A DNA stretch of 64,000 nt from Mesorhizobium sp. WSM4306 (GCF_007003975.1 NZ_VFTC01000017.1:1-64000), one strand, 5' to 3'. Numbered from the stretch's first letter, positions 44,237 through 53,934 are shown. Numbers and translations: made by a program. The notes: a model not told the origin generated them from the letters alone.

Positions 44237-45343
44237 ATGAAATACGAAATAAATCGCCGACGATTGCTGCAGGCGACATCGACCGCCATGGCGGCTGGCG
44301 CTCTGTCTTCAATTGCGGGCCGCGTTGCGGCCCAAACACCCAACCAGATCAACGTAGTGCTAGGCGGCGGCGATTGGGGAAAGGCTAACATTGAGGCTTA
44401 CGCTAAGCCATTTGAAGCTGAGACCGGTATCAAGGTCAACCCAATCACCGACGACATGGGTATGGGACAGGTCGAGTTGATGGTAAAATCGGGCAATGTC
44501 ACGGTAGATGTCGGGGCGCTTACGCAAGGGTCCGGCTTGGTCGCAGCTAAGAAAGGAATTCTTGAAGAAATTGATTACTCCTTGTTCAGGAAAGAAGAGC
44601 TAGACGGAATTTATGAATTTGCCAAGCAACCGTTTGGCGTGGCAAATTTGATTTACTCATATAATATGGTATATAGCACAGACGTATTCCCAGCTGATAA
44701 ACCCCGGCCGACAAACTGGGCTGAATTCTGGGATGCTGATAAGTTTCCCGGCGTTCGCACCTTGGTGTCCGGCCAGTTTGGTTCAGAAGGACCCTGGGAA
44801 GAGGCCCTGTTAGCGGACGGTGTATCTCCCGATAAGCTCTACCCGATGGATATCGACCGGGTGTTTGCCAGTTTGGACAAAATAAAGCCGCACATCCGTA
44901 AGTGGTGGAGCAGCGGATCAGAGATTCAACAGATGTTGCATGATAAGGTCGTTGACATCGCTCAATCGTATGACGGAAGAGCTCTACTGTTGATCGATCA
45001 GGGCGCCGCGACGGAGATCAATCGAAACCAGGCGAAGCTGCAGTGGGATTATTGGGTCATTCCAAAGGGTTCACCCAACGCGAAGGCTGCGCAGAAGTTT
45101 ATCGAATTCGCCACTCGCGCGGAACGTCAGGCAGCATTTTGCCAATTGTTTCCTGAGGGACCAAGCAACGGCAATGCGTTCAAACTTCTTCCCGAGAAAG
45201 TTGCGCGCAAGCTCCCTACCCACCCAGATTACATCAAGAGCAGCGTTTCCATCAACGGCAAATGGTACAATGAGGTAGGCCCCAGCGGTGTTTCCAACAC
45301 TGAGATGCTTATCCAGCGGTGGAATGAGTGGATCCTGCAGTAG
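44237..45343 (+). CDS. PotD/Fbp-type ABC transporter binding protein (Tat-exported)
   Basis: A 368-residue family 1 solute-binding protein. The N-terminus has a twin-arginine signal (NRRRLLQATSTAMAAGALSS, cleavage near 'RVAAQ'). The mature part reads 'INVVLGGGDWGKANIEAYAK', 'PFEAETGIKVNPITDDMGMG', 'PTNWAEFWDADKFPGVRTLV', 'GSPNAKAAQKFIEFATRAER'. This group binds polyamines, opines or small organic anions. It is followed by an ATPase and a fused permease. Confidence 0.93.
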   Translation: MKYEINRRRLLQATSTAMAAGALSSIAGRVAAQTPNQINVVLGGGDWGKANIEAYAKPFEAETGIKVNPITDDMGMGQVELMVKSGNVTVDVGALTQGSGLVAAKKGILEEIDYSLFRKEELDGIYEFAKQPFGVANLIYSYNMVYSTDVFPADKPRPTNWAEFWDADKFPGVRTLVSGQFGSEGPWEEALLADGVSPDKLYPMDIDRVFASLDKIKPHIRKWWSSGSEIQQMLHDKVVDIAQSYDGRALLLIDQGAATEINRNQAKLQWDYWVIPKGSPNAKAAQKFIEFATRAERQAAFCQLFPEGPSNGNAFKLLPEKVARKLPTHPDYIKSSVSINGKWYNEVGPSGVSNTEMLIQRWNEWILQ

Positions 45344-45527
45344 GGTTGGTTGAAGTGCGAAAGTCCGGTCGGGGTAACTCCATACCGGGCTAAAGTCGAA
45401 ACTGATGCTGAAAATGTGACGGGGAGCGGGGTAGCCCACTAGCCTCTCCGCTCACGGCATCGGGTACGACGGCAGAAGGTACGGCAAATGCCTGCTAATG
45501 CACGCCAGCGATGGTGGAGGAGCCACA

Positions 45528-46622
45528 GTGAACATGCACGCAATGAATACCGCCCCCCGTTCGGAAGTTGACGCTGCAGATGTGAACCAATCGGTGCCAC
45601 AAATTCAGTTCAGCAGTGTTACCAAGATGTACGGGAGTGTTCCGGCGGTCAGGGATCTGTCGCTGACCGTGCGTCGCGGCGAGTTCTTGACGATTCTCGG
45701 CCCGAGCGGCTCGGGTAAGACCACTACCCTGATGCTCTTGGCCGGCTTTGAGGCCCCGAGTTCGGGTGATATTATGATCGCCGGCCATTCAGTGGCTTCG
45801 GTCCCGTCCTACCGGCGCGATCAAGGAATTGTGTTCCAGAGCTATGCGCTGTTCCCGCATCTCACAGTGGCTCGAAACCTGGAATTCCCTCTCGAAATGC
45901 GGGGCATGGCTCCCGATCAGAGGAAGGTTCGGGTAGCCCGTATGCTTGAGCGCGTGCATCTAGGGGAATTCGGCGGTCGCATGCCATCCCAATTGAGTGG
46001 CGGTCAGCAGCAGCGCGTGGCGCTAGCCCGCGCGCTGATTGCCGATCCACCCTTCCTATTACTTGATGAACCGCTTGGCGCACTCGACCGTAACCTGCGT
46101 GAGCAGATGCAGATCGAGATGAAGAGCTTGCACAAGGAGTTCGGTATCACGACGGTGTGCGTTACGCATGACCAGGAGGAGGCGCTTACTCTGTCAGACC
46201 GGATTGTTGTAATGCGCGCAGGACGTGTCGAGCAAATCGATACACCAGAGGCCCTCTATGATCGGCCATCATCGTGCTTTGTCGCTAAATTTCTGGGTGA
46301 GGCGAACATTCTCGAGGATGCCTTGTTGCTGGCCAGAGGGGGCAACGCGCCGCAAATCGGCACCGTTGCGATGATAAGGCCAGAGCGCATCAGTGTACTT
46401 CCGAAGACTGCGGAGTGGGCTCAAACGGACCAGCGGCAATATGTTGCCGGTGCGGTCGACGATATGATTTTTGCCGGCCCTCTGCGAAAATACCATGTTC
46501 GCGTTGGCAACAATGTTCTCATCGTCCGGGAACATGTCGCGGCAGACCAACCTGTTTTCCAGCCAGGCGAGGAGGTTTGCCTCACGTGGCTGCGGTCAGA
46601 CATTCGCTTCGTTTCGCCATAA
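45528..46622 (+). CDS. PotA-type ABC transporter ATP-binding protein
   Basis: About 364 residues; GTG 45528 is chosen because GGAGGAG lies just upstream, although the frame opens at 45498 and ATG 45534 is also possible. Walker A 'LGPSGSGKTTTLMLLAGFEA', Q-loop 'GIVFQSYALFPHLTV', signature 'PSQLSGGQQQRVALARALI', Walker B 'PFLLLDEPLGALDRNLREQ', His switch 'TTVCVTHDQEEALTLSDRIV'. The C-terminal TOBE-type domain ('MIRPERISVLPKTAEW', 'FAGPLRKYHVRVGNNVL') is typical of polyamine/iron-type importers. Confidence 0.94.
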   Translation: MNMHAMNTAPRSEVDAADVNQSVPQIQFSSVTKMYGSVPAVRDLSLTVRRGEFLTILGPSGSGKTTTLMLLAGFEAPSSGDIMIAGHSVASVPSYRRDQGIVFQSYALFPHLTVARNLEFPLEMRGMAPDQRKVRVARMLERVHLGEFGGRMPSQLSGGQQQRVALARALIADPPFLLLDEPLGALDRNLREQMQIEMKSLHKEFGITTVCVTHDQEEALTLSDRIVVMRAGRVEQIDTPEALYDRPSSCFVAKFLGEANILEDALLLARGGNAPQIGTVAMIRPERISVLPKTAEWAQTDQRQYVAGAVDDMIFAGPLRKYHVRVGNNVLIVREHVAADQPVFQPGEEVCLTWLRSDIRFVSP

Positions 46623-46642
46623 GCGATTGATAAGGGATATCC

Positions 46643-48421
46643 ATGAAGCTTTTGCGCAGAATGGCCAAGGTGCCACTTGGGTTAACCGCGCCCGCGTTCG
46701 CGCTTTTGCTTGTGGTTTTCGGTGCCCCTATAACCTTGCTTTTCCTAAGCAGTGTCAATGCCCCCGATTTCTCGTTCCAATACTACGGAGCGTTTTTCGC
46801 CCAGCCAGCTAATGTGCGGGTGCTCTTTCAAACGATAGAAATAAGTCTGGTCGCAACTGCCATCTGCTTAATCGTAGGCTATCCAACCGCGTATCTGATC
46901 GTCACGGCATCCAAGACTCTGCGCATGACGCTCATCGCTCTCGTGATCATCCCCTATTTGACCAGTGGGCTGGCGCGTACCTACGCATGGATTGTTATTC
47001 TTGGGGATCGCGGGGTCATCAACAACATCTTGCTGGACGTCGGATTGATCGATCGACCTCTGCAACTCATCTATAACCGAACCGCGGTCTATATTGGCAT
47101 GGTCCACATCATGCTGCCGATGATGATACTTCCCTTGGTTAGTGCGATGATGGGGATCGATCGGTCCTTGATGGCTGCTGCACGCAGTATGGGAGCGGGA
47201 CCTTTCACCGCTTTCAGGCGTGTATTTCTCCCCCTTAGCATTCCAGGCGCACGGAGTGGCTCGCTCCTAGTTTTTGTGTTCTGCCTAGGATTCTATATCA
47301 CGCCGGCGGCACTTGGGGGATTGCGCGATGCCATGCTTTCAACCTTCATTGCGGCCGAGGTGAATAGCTCGTTCGATATTCCGCGCATTGCCGCTGCGTC
47401 CTTCATCCTTCTCGGGTTTGCCATTGTGGTGCTTTCCATGGTCGGGCTTGACCTCTCCGGCAAACAAGAGCAAAGCCAAACTCGAGCTCCGAAGGGCTCG
47501 ATGTCCCGACTACCCATTGTTCTTGTTATCAAACGAAACTTCAGCGAAATTCTGCGTCCCTATCGTGTCAAACGGTGGACGGGACGGCGCTACGTGCCTG
47601 GGGCGGAAAGGCGATGGCCTAAAGTCGTCGCGATCGTTTTTATCGTTTTGGTGATGGCCTTTCTTTTATTCCCAGGGATAATCGTTGTCATCATGTCGTT
47701 CAGTTCCGGGGCATTTTTGCAATTTCCGCCTTCGGGCCTGTCGCTTCAATGGTATCGCTCGTTTTTCGGCGATGCATCTTGGAGCGGAGCAGCTTGGACC
47801 AGCGTCGAGATTGGTGTCGAGGTAGCTGTTATTTCTACTCTATTGGGAACACTTGCTGCTTTCGGATTGAGCCGAATAAGCGCAAGACTTCGCGGCGTGC
47901 TGACAATGATCATAATCACGCCTATCACCTTTCCAGTTATCGTGGTCGGTATCGCGACTTATCTGGGTCTCATCCAGATTGGTCTAATCGGCACAAAGGG
48001 TGGTATCGCCCTCGCTCACAGTATCGGCGCTGTTGGAATTGTGGTGGTGATCGTTTCTGCGACGTTGGCCAACTTCGATCGGACGTTAGAGCAGGCGGCC
48101 AAGAGTATGCGTGCCGGACCACTGCAAACGTTTTTTCGCGTAACACTGCCGTTAATCAGGCCGGGAGTGATCGGCGGCGCCATGTTCGCATTCCTCCAGT
48201 CATTCGATGAAGCGGTCATAACGTCTTTGGTCGGCGGTCTGTCGGTGCGGACGTTGCCCTTGAAGATGCTGGAGAATATCCGCCACCAAATCGACCCGAC
48301 GATTGCTGCAGTCGCTTCTCTTTTGATGCTTCTGCCTTTAATCTGGATGCTTGTCCTCTATGCCGTCTGGTGGCGTTCTCGACCGAGCATGCAGCGAACA
48401 TTACAGGAAGCCGCTGCCTAA
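46643..48421 (+). CDS. Fused ABC transporter permease (PotB-PotC in one chain)
   Basis: 592 residues with two permease domains joined by a cytoplasmic linker (about 275-330, 'KQEQSQTRAPKGSMSRLPIV'). Domain 1 has the EAA loop 'RSLMAAARSMGAGPFTAFRR'; domain 2 has 'RTLEQAAKSMRAGPLQTFFR'. In most polyamine-type systems these are two separate genes. The gene starts 20 bases after the ATPase stop. Confidence 0.93.
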   Translation: MKLLRRMAKVPLGLTAPAFALLLVVFGAPITLLFLSSVNAPDFSFQYYGAFFAQPANVRVLFQTIEISLVATAICLIVGYPTAYLIVTASKTLRMTLIALVIIPYLTSGLARTYAWIVILGDRGVINNILLDVGLIDRPLQLIYNRTAVYIGMVHIMLPMMILPLVSAMMGIDRSLMAAARSMGAGPFTAFRRVFLPLSIPGARSGSLLVFVFCLGFYITPAALGGLRDAMLSTFIAAEVNSSFDIPRIAAASFILLGFAIVVLSMVGLDLSGKQEQSQTRAPKGSMSRLPIVLVIKRNFSEILRPYRVKRWTGRRYVPGAERRWPKVVAIVFIVLVMAFLLFPGIIVVIMSFSSGAFLQFPPSGLSLQWYRSFFGDASWSGAAWTSVEIGVEVAVISTLLGTLAAFGLSRISARLRGVLTMIIITPITFPVIVVGIATYLGLIQIGLIGTKGGIALAHSIGAVGIVVVIVSATLANFDRTLEQAAKSMRAGPLQTFFRVTLPLIRPGVIGGAMFAFLQSFDEAVITSLVGGLSVRTLPLKMLENIRHQIDPTIAAVASLLMLLPLIWMLVLYAVWWRSRPSMQRTLQEAAA

Positions 48422-48499
48422 CTGGCGTGGCAGATCCACTTCCTGATGATGCGTCCGACCTATTCCTACGGACTGGCGACAAGCATCTGTTCGGGGCTT

Positions 48500-48690
48500 C
48501 AACGGGCGGATAAAATGGCCACCTGGTCCAAAACGGAAACCAGTAAAGCTCTTGCAATTATCATCTGGCACATGCGGATCAAGGATTCGGACTATGTCTG
48601 GGATCGGCCGGCCTTGCTCGCCAGCAAGCTCAGACCTGCCGATCCTCTTGCTGCGCGCCAGGATGGAATTCGAGGTCAACGGCGCTGACC
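48500..48690 (+). pseudogene. Possible IS110 transposase C-terminal scrap
   Basis: The plus strand reads ALAIIIWHMRIKDSDYVWDR, PALLASKLR, resembling the last residues of IS110/IS116 transposases ('WHML...DY....PAL...K.R'). No other part of such a gene is present. The rest of 48422-49007 shows no recognisable gene. Confidence 0.35.
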
Positions 48691-49007
48691 GGATCGCACA
48701 GATCCTTCGCCCGTCTGAACAACGAACAGCTAGCCAACGTCAACCGGCTGATCGCGCGATTTCTGAAATCGGCTACCCACCGCGACTTTGACCTTCCTCC
48801 TCCCTTAGTGCACCGGGATCAAGGTGACGAACCAAGGGACAGGTCAGCAGAGCGAGCCCTGGTCATCTGAAAACGCGATGGTGCCGTCTCGGACATTATA
48901 TTGGCGAAGTGGTGACCGCGTGTGCATAGTTCCAGGCGAAAAAAATAGCCGTGTACAAGACCATATGCCCGGTCAAAGTCGCCAGATCACCCGCAATAGG
49001 TTAAGCA

Positions 49008-50003
49008 ATGAACGAAGCACCACATCTTACGTTTGATCTCGATGCGCATGGCGTGAGCAGAGGACACCTCGTTGTGCCGGGAGGCGCCGACCATGAAGAG
49101 TTCTCGCTTCCGGTTTTTAGTCTTAATAAGGGCGATGGACCGCGCCTTCTTATCACCGGTGGGAATCATGGCAATGAAATGGAGGGGCCATTAGTCGCGC
49201 GGCGGCTTATCGAGTGGCTGCCACAAGCGCAAACCAGTGGTAGGATCATCGTGCTGCCAGTGCTTAATCCATTGGCAGTTCAAGCATGGAGCCGCAATAC
49301 TCCGCTTGATGGTTTGAATCTGAACCGCGTGTTTCCGGGCCGTGCCGACGGGTCTGTTACGGAACGAATCGCGGATGCGGTTTCACGCGTATTGTTGCCA
49401 AATGCCGACATCGTTTTCGATCTGCACAGCTTCGGCCCAACGTGGGATTTTCCCCCGGCGGTCATCACGCATCCAATTGCTGATGCGGATCTCATGGCTA
49501 AGACGCTCGCAATGGCAGCGGCATTTAAGCTGCCCGTAACATTGCTCTGGCAACATGACGACACGGCTGGGATGTTCGACAGTTGGGCACATAGCCTAGG
49601 GAAGGTATTCGTTTGCGCGGAATTCGGCGGTGGTACGGTTAGCGCAGAAGCTCTAGCGATTTATGAAGCTGGAGTTCGCAACGCGCTCGTTATGCTTGGA
49701 CTCGTCGAAGGAAAAGTCGAGGACGTGTCTTTCCGTAACAAAAGGTCCAGTCAGACCCTTGAGACGCTGATATCAGACGAGTTGAAATCGCCCGCGCAGG
49801 GTATCTTCGAACCTCGCTGCTCTGTGTTGGATGAAGTGAGGTCGGGAGATCTTATAGGTATCCTACACTCTATGGATTCTGTTTCCGCTCCGTCCATTGA
49901 CATCCGAGCGCCTGGGCCATCAATCGTCCTAGCCATAGGATCGGGCGCGCATGTCGACCGCAATGAAGGGGTAGCCATCCTTGCGCGGCCGCTGCATAAC
50001 TAG
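49008..50003 (+). CDS. Aspartoacylase/succinylglutamate-desuccinylase family deacylase
   Basis: 331 residues of the AstE/AspA zinc deacylase family. Zinc site: 'LLITGGNHGNEMEGPLVARR' (His and Glu) and 'IVFDLHSFGPTWDFPP' (His); arginine region 'DGLNLNRVFPGRADGSVTER'; catalytic Glu in 'VFVCAEFGGGTVSAEALAIY'. The C-terminal lid ('AQGIFEPRCSVLDEVRSGDL') is present. EutE/DoeB-type members remove acetyl from N-acetyl-diaminobutyrate; others act on N-acyl-aspartate or glutamate. It lies between the PotD-type transporter and methylaspartate ammonia-lyase, which makes an N-acylated acidic amino acid an attractive substrate (inference). Confidence 0.9.
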   Translation: MNEAPHLTFDLDAHGVSRGHLVVPGGADHEEFSLPVFSLNKGDGPRLLITGGNHGNEMEGPLVARRLIEWLPQAQTSGRIIVLPVLNPLAVQAWSRNTPLDGLNLNRVFPGRADGSVTERIADAVSRVLLPNADIVFDLHSFGPTWDFPPAVITHPIADADLMAKTLAMAAAFKLPVTLLWQHDDTAGMFDSWAHSLGKVFVCAEFGGGTVSAEALAIYEAGVRNALVMLGLVEGKVEDVSFRNKRSSQTLETLISDELKSPAQGIFEPRCSVLDEVRSGDLIGILHSMDSVSAPSIDIRAPGPSIVLAIGSGAHVDRNEGVAILARPLHN

Positions 50004-50456
50004 AGGTACAGATTAGCCGCGCCTTGGCCAGCTGTAGTAACTCCGGTATGAAGGCACTGGCCTCGACTGGAGCTTATAGGCCAGCTCCTCGGATCGATCA
50101 GCGGCTGATCCTGTCTTCCAAAATCATGCCAAAAAGATTGCTTGATCCTTGATCGCTTGGTTTATACTAACCATGGTTGAAAGTGGCGGTCCGAGATGGG
50201 AGCTGGCCGGACGGATTGATCGCCTAGCTTCTGTTATGGAAGCAGGGGCGACGATCCGGCGCACCGCGACCAAGAGGGGAGGCGGACGGTGCCGTCCCCG
50301 CTGACGCCCGTAAAACAACTTTATCGTATCTTAAAACGAGATGGGCACGTTCGGGGCTTTATATTGGCAAAACCGATTCCGAACGGGGCATAACTTAGGA
50401 CAGAGCGCGCAAATCCGGCCGCAGCTCATAGCTTGGCCAAACTCGAGTATAATTCA
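50004..50456. other. Leader of the methylaspartate ammonia-lyase gene
   Basis: No gene recognised. TATAAT at about 50447-50453 lies just before the preferred start codon; it may be chance or a promoter giving a very short leader. Confidence 0.45.
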
Positions 50457-51710
50457 GTGCAGATCAAAGACGTCATTCTCACGCCCGGCAACGGCGCCTT
50501 CTTTTATGACGATCAAGCTGCCATTAGGGCAGGGGTTGGCCAGGACGGTTTTGTTTACGTCGGCGAGCCATTGACGCCCGGCTTCCGTGATATCCGTGTT
50601 CCGGCAGCTTGCTTAAGCGTCGGGCTTGTCCTGGAAGACGATATGGTCGCCTGGGGCGATATGATGGGAGTGCAATACTCAGGGGCTGGCGGGCGTGACC
50701 CCCTGTTTGACGTCGGAGCCATCATGGATCTCACGTCACGTGTTGTTGTCCCGCGGCTCTTAAACATTGATGCGTCCAGCTTTTTGACAGCCTGCTCCAG
50801 TGTCTTCGATCTCCATACTGGGAAACGACTCCCACTATGCATCGAATATGGGGTCAGCCAAGCCCTTTTAAGCGCTGCTGCCCATGCTGCGCGTCGTACC
50901 ATGGCGGAGGTGGTTTGTTCGGAATTTTGCCTATCCATGCCGCATCGTCGTGTCCCAATTTATTGCCAGAGCGGTGATGCGCGCGAAATCAATGTCGATA
51001 AAATGATCCTGAAGGGGGTGGATGTGATCCCGCATGGCCTCATCAACTCGCGTAGCAAATTCGGCGTTGGGGGAGAAACCTTTCTGGATTTCGTCAAATG
51101 GGTGGCGCACCGCGTCAAGCAAATCGGCCAACCAGACTATTCTCCGGTGCTGCATTTCGATGTGTACGGCTGGATCGGTATGGAGATCGGGCTCGACGTC
51201 CAGCGCATCGCCGACTTCATCAGTAAGGTTGCTGACGCGGTTCCGGAGTTCACGGTGAATATCGAATCGCCAGCCGACTTCGGGTCTACGCCGGCGCAGG
51301 TCGAAAATTACGGGCAGATCGTCGGCATTCTGAATGCGCGCGCGTCACGTGCGCGCATCGTTGTCGATGAACGCTGCAACACCTTAGAGGATGTGCGTCT
51401 GTTTGCGGAGGCTAAGGCGACCCATCTCGTGCAGATCAAGACGCCGGACGTGGGCTCGATCGCCGACAGCGCCCGTGCGGTGCTTCTGTGCAAAGAGAAC
51501 AACGTGGACGCCTATGTGGGAGGCAGCTGCAGCGAGACGGATCTCTCCGCGCGAGCGACGGTTCACATTTCGGTGGCAACACAGGCGGACATGATGCTCG
51601 CGAAGCCTGGCATGGGCATCGACGAAGGTCTTTCCATTGTAGGCAACGAACAAAATCGGTTGCTCGCCATGCTTGATCGGCGTCGGGCACAAAACCTGAA
51701 AGCCGCGTAG
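50457..51710 (+). CDS. mal: Methylaspartate ammonia-lyase
   Basis: About 417 residues from GTG 50457 (VQIKDVILTPGNGAFFYDD); the frame opens with a TTG at 50433. It is an enolase-superfamily enzyme that removes ammonia from 3-methylaspartate to give mesaconate. Family hallmarks: 'QYSGAGGRDPLF', 'YCQSGDAREINVDKMILKG', 'VLHFDVYGWIGMEIGLDV' (catalytic His), 'VVDERCNTLEDVRLFAEA', 'LVQIKTPDVGSIADSARAVL' (catalytic Lys), 'AYVGGSCSETDLSARATVHI' (Cys/Thr region) and 'LAKPGMGIDEGLSIVGNEQN'. The CoA-transferase starts 11 bases after its stop. No glutamate mutase gene is present, so methylaspartate must come from elsewhere. Confidence 0.95.
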   Translation: MQIKDVILTPGNGAFFYDDQAAIRAGVGQDGFVYVGEPLTPGFRDIRVPAACLSVGLVLEDDMVAWGDMMGVQYSGAGGRDPLFDVGAIMDLTSRVVVPRLLNIDASSFLTACSSVFDLHTGKRLPLCIEYGVSQALLSAAAHAARRTMAEVVCSEFCLSMPHRRVPIYCQSGDAREINVDKMILKGVDVIPHGLINSRSKFGVGGETFLDFVKWVAHRVKQIGQPDYSPVLHFDVYGWIGMEIGLDVQRIADFISKVADAVPEFTVNIESPADFGSTPAQVENYGQIVGILNARASRARIVVDERCNTLEDVRLFAEAKATHLVQIKTPDVGSIADSARAVLLCKENNVDAYVGGSCSETDLSARATVHISVATQADMMLAKPGMGIDEGLSIVGNEQNRLLAMLDRRRAQNLKAA

Positions 51711-51721
51711 GAAGCGCCCTG

Positions 51722-52873
51722 ATGCTAAACAGTCTCAAGGACATCACGGTTGTGGCGGTCGAACAGGCCGTTGCAGCTCCCTACGCATCGTCTCGCCTTG
51801 CTGACGCAGGCGCCCGGGTGATCAAGGTCGAAAGGCCCGAAGGGGACTTTGCCCGAAACTACGACAAGCTGGTGCGGGGGCAGAGCGCGTACTTCGTCTG
51901 GCTCAACCGGGGTAAGGAGTCGGTCTGTCTAGACCTGAGGTTGGAGGCGGATCGCGCCGTCCTCGACACGCTCATTGCCAGTGCTGATGTCTTCATCCAG
52001 AATCTAAAGCCGGGCAGCATAGAAAAACTGGGGTTCGCGTCCGCTGATCTGCGTCGACGATATCCGCGGCTGATCACCTGCGACATTTCTGGTTTCGGGG
52101 AGTCAGGGCCGTATTCCCATTTGAAGGCCTACGATCTGATCGTCCAGGCCGAAACAGGTCTATGCGCTATCACCGGCAACCAACAGGGGCCTGCGCGTGT
52201 AGGGGTCTCGGTTTGCGATATCTCGGCGGGCATGACAGCGCACAGCGCCATTCTTCAGGCACTGTACCACCGCGAGGTCACCGGCGAAGGGACCAGCATC
52301 CAGGTGTCACTGTTTGATGCCGTCGCCGACTGGATGAACGTGCCGGTTTTGCAAAATGATTACAGCGGCTACCAGACGGTACGCGCAGGCGTGAAACACC
52401 CGTCGCTCGCGCCGTATGGTGCCTATCGCTGTGCCGACGGCAAAGAGGTCATCTTTTCGGTTCAGAATGACCGCGAATGGGTGAATTTCTGCGAGAAATT
52501 CCTGAAGCAGTCCGGGCTCACACGCGCACCTGGTTTTGCTGACAATATGGAGCGCCTCGCTCATCGTGCGCAACTTGATGAGATCATTGAACAGCGGTTT
52601 TTTGAACTATCCTGCCACGATGCGATGCAGGAGCTCGAGGCGGCCGGCCTGGCATATGGCCGACTGAACGAAGTGGTGGATGTTTCAAAGCATCCACACA
52701 TTCGCAGGGTGCAGGTTGGAACACCCGATGGAGCCGTCGAGACGATAGCGCCGGCGGCGATTTTCAACTCGGAGCTCCCCTCGCTTCGCCCAGTCCCGGC
52801 TCTTGGCTCTCATACCGAGGCTGTCCGCGAGGAGGTGCGGGCGCTTTTGCGCGAAAGAGCCGCGTCAGCGTGA
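51722..52873 (+). CDS. CaiB/BaiF family CoA-transferase
   Basis: A 383-residue class III CoA-transferase, with TAGGAAG at the previous stop serving as ribosome site. Features: 'VVAVEQAVAAPYASSRLADA', 'ARVIKVERPEGDFARNYD', 'FVWLNRGKESVCLDLRLEAD' and the catalytic Asp in 'HLKAYDLIVQAETGLCAITG'. Between methylaspartate ammonia-lyase and a CitE-type lyase, the likely acceptor is citramalate or mesaconate, with succinyl-CoA as likely donor. This is inferred from context. Confidence 0.92.
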   Translation: MLNSLKDITVVAVEQAVAAPYASSRLADAGARVIKVERPEGDFARNYDKLVRGQSAYFVWLNRGKESVCLDLRLEADRAVLDTLIASADVFIQNLKPGSIEKLGFASADLRRRYPRLITCDISGFGESGPYSHLKAYDLIVQAETGLCAITGNQQGPARVGVSVCDISAGMTAHSAILQALYHREVTGEGTSIQVSLFDAVADWMNVPVLQNDYSGYQTVRAGVKHPSLAPYGAYRCADGKEVIFSVQNDREWVNFCEKFLKQSGLTRAPGFADNMERLAHRAQLDEIIEQRFFELSCHDAMQELEAAGLAYGRLNEVVDVSKHPHIRRVQVGTPDGAVETIAPAAIFNSELPSLRPVPALGSHTEAVREEVRALLRERAASA

Positions 52874-52988
52874 GCGCGCGTTTCAGTAAGGTGAGACTGC
52901 TCGCGGTTTACAAAATGCCTGTGTACCTCGGATCATTTCAGCGCACCGGCCGCCTAGAAAGCTCACTGGCAGCGCCCGCGCTAAAATC

Positions 52989-53030
52989 GGCCGCAAAGGC
53001 GTCTCCATGATCAAGGACACCTTTGCGGCC
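52989..53030 (+). promoter_or_regulatory. Strong inverted repeat over an alternative start of the citE-like gene
   Basis: GGCCGCAAAGG (52989-52999) pairs perfectly with CCTTTGCGGCC (53020-53030); one mismatch further in, GTC pairs with GAC, leaving a loop that contains the ATG at 53007. The fold would hide that ATG and favours ATG 53043. It could act as an attenuator between the CoA-transferase and lyase genes. Confidence 0.6.
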
Positions 53031-53042
53031 GTTGAAGGCGCG

Positions 53043-53909
53043 ATGTCTGTACCGCGCTGGAGATCCCTGCTCTTCGTTCCTGTTCACGTTCCGCGCTTTG
53101 TAGAGACGGCCCATGAGCGGGGCGCAGATGGCGTCATTCTCGACCTGGAGGATTCCGTGCCCCAGGATCGGAAAGGAGAGTCACGGCAGCAGCTTCCTGA
53201 ATGCGTGGCAGAGGTGGGCCGGAAAGGCGCATCTGTTTTGGTCCGCGTGAATCATGGTCTGCGCGCCTTGGCGGCCGATCTCGATGCAGCCGTGATGGCG
53301 GGTGTTGACGCACTGGTTCTTCCGAAGACGGATTCGGCAGAGTGGGTTATAGAGATCGCGAATGCGGTTTCGGAACTAGAACGTGAAAGAAATCTTCCGC
53401 AGGGAGGCATCCGGTTCCTTGCCCAGATTGAGACCCCGGGCGCCTTGCAAAGGCTTGCGGCCATTGCGTCGGCGCATCCAAGGATGGTCGCAATGGCGCT
53501 TGGCCCTGAAGACTTCAGCGCCGCTGTTGGCGGCGCCCCAGGATTCGACCTTCTTTTGACGCCGAACCTTTCTGTTCTGTTTGCCGCCCGCGCGGCCGGC
53601 TTGCTCCCGCTGGGCTTCATAGGAAGCATCGGCGAGTTCTCGGACACGCATAAACTTCGTGAGGCCGCGGTGCGGGCGCGGCGGCTTGGCTTTGCCGGAG
53701 CTTTGGCGATCCATCCGACACAGGTGGCCATATTCAATGAGGCTTTCTCGCCAAGCGCCCAGGAGCTCGAGTGGGCCCATAAAGTTGTCGCGGCGGCAAA
53801 TGATGCCGCCACGCGTGGACTGTCCGCATTCTCGTTGAATGGCAAAATGATAGATCCGCCAGTGGTGCGGCGCGCCCACGAGATCCTGATTCTTGTGGGC
53901 AACAACTGA
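53043..53909 (+). CDS. CitE/HpcH-family CoA-thioester lyase
   Basis: About 288 residues from ATG 53043 (MSVPRWRSLLFVPVHVPRFV); an in-frame ATG at 53007 lies in a hairpin. Family motifs: 'GADGVILDLEDSVPQDRKGE' (Mg/substrate Asp-Glu), 'VRVNHG' (Arg), 'DALVLPKTDSAEWVIEIANA', 'GIRFLAQIETPGALQRLAAI' (metal Glu), 'ALGPEDFSAAVGGAPGFDLL' (metal Asp) and 'FAGALAIHPTQVAIFNEAF'. CitE-like lyases of this group cleave citramalyl-CoA to acetyl-CoA and pyruvate, or beta-methylmalyl-CoA to glyoxylate and propionyl-CoA. The methylaspartate context fits both. A decayed partial copy lies at 57060-57436. Confidence 0.93.
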   Translation: MSVPRWRSLLFVPVHVPRFVETAHERGADGVILDLEDSVPQDRKGESRQQLPECVAEVGRKGASVLVRVNHGLRALAADLDAAVMAGVDALVLPKTDSAEWVIEIANAVSELERERNLPQGGIRFLAQIETPGALQRLAAIASAHPRMVAMALGPEDFSAAVGGAPGFDLLLTPNLSVLFAARAAGLLPLGFIGSIGEFSDTHKLREAAVRARRLGFAGALAIHPTQVAIFNEAFSPSAQELEWAHKVVAAANDAATRGLSAFSLNGKMIDPPVVRRAHEILILVGNN

Positions 53910-53934
53910 CTGGCCTGTTATCAGCGGCTGAACA

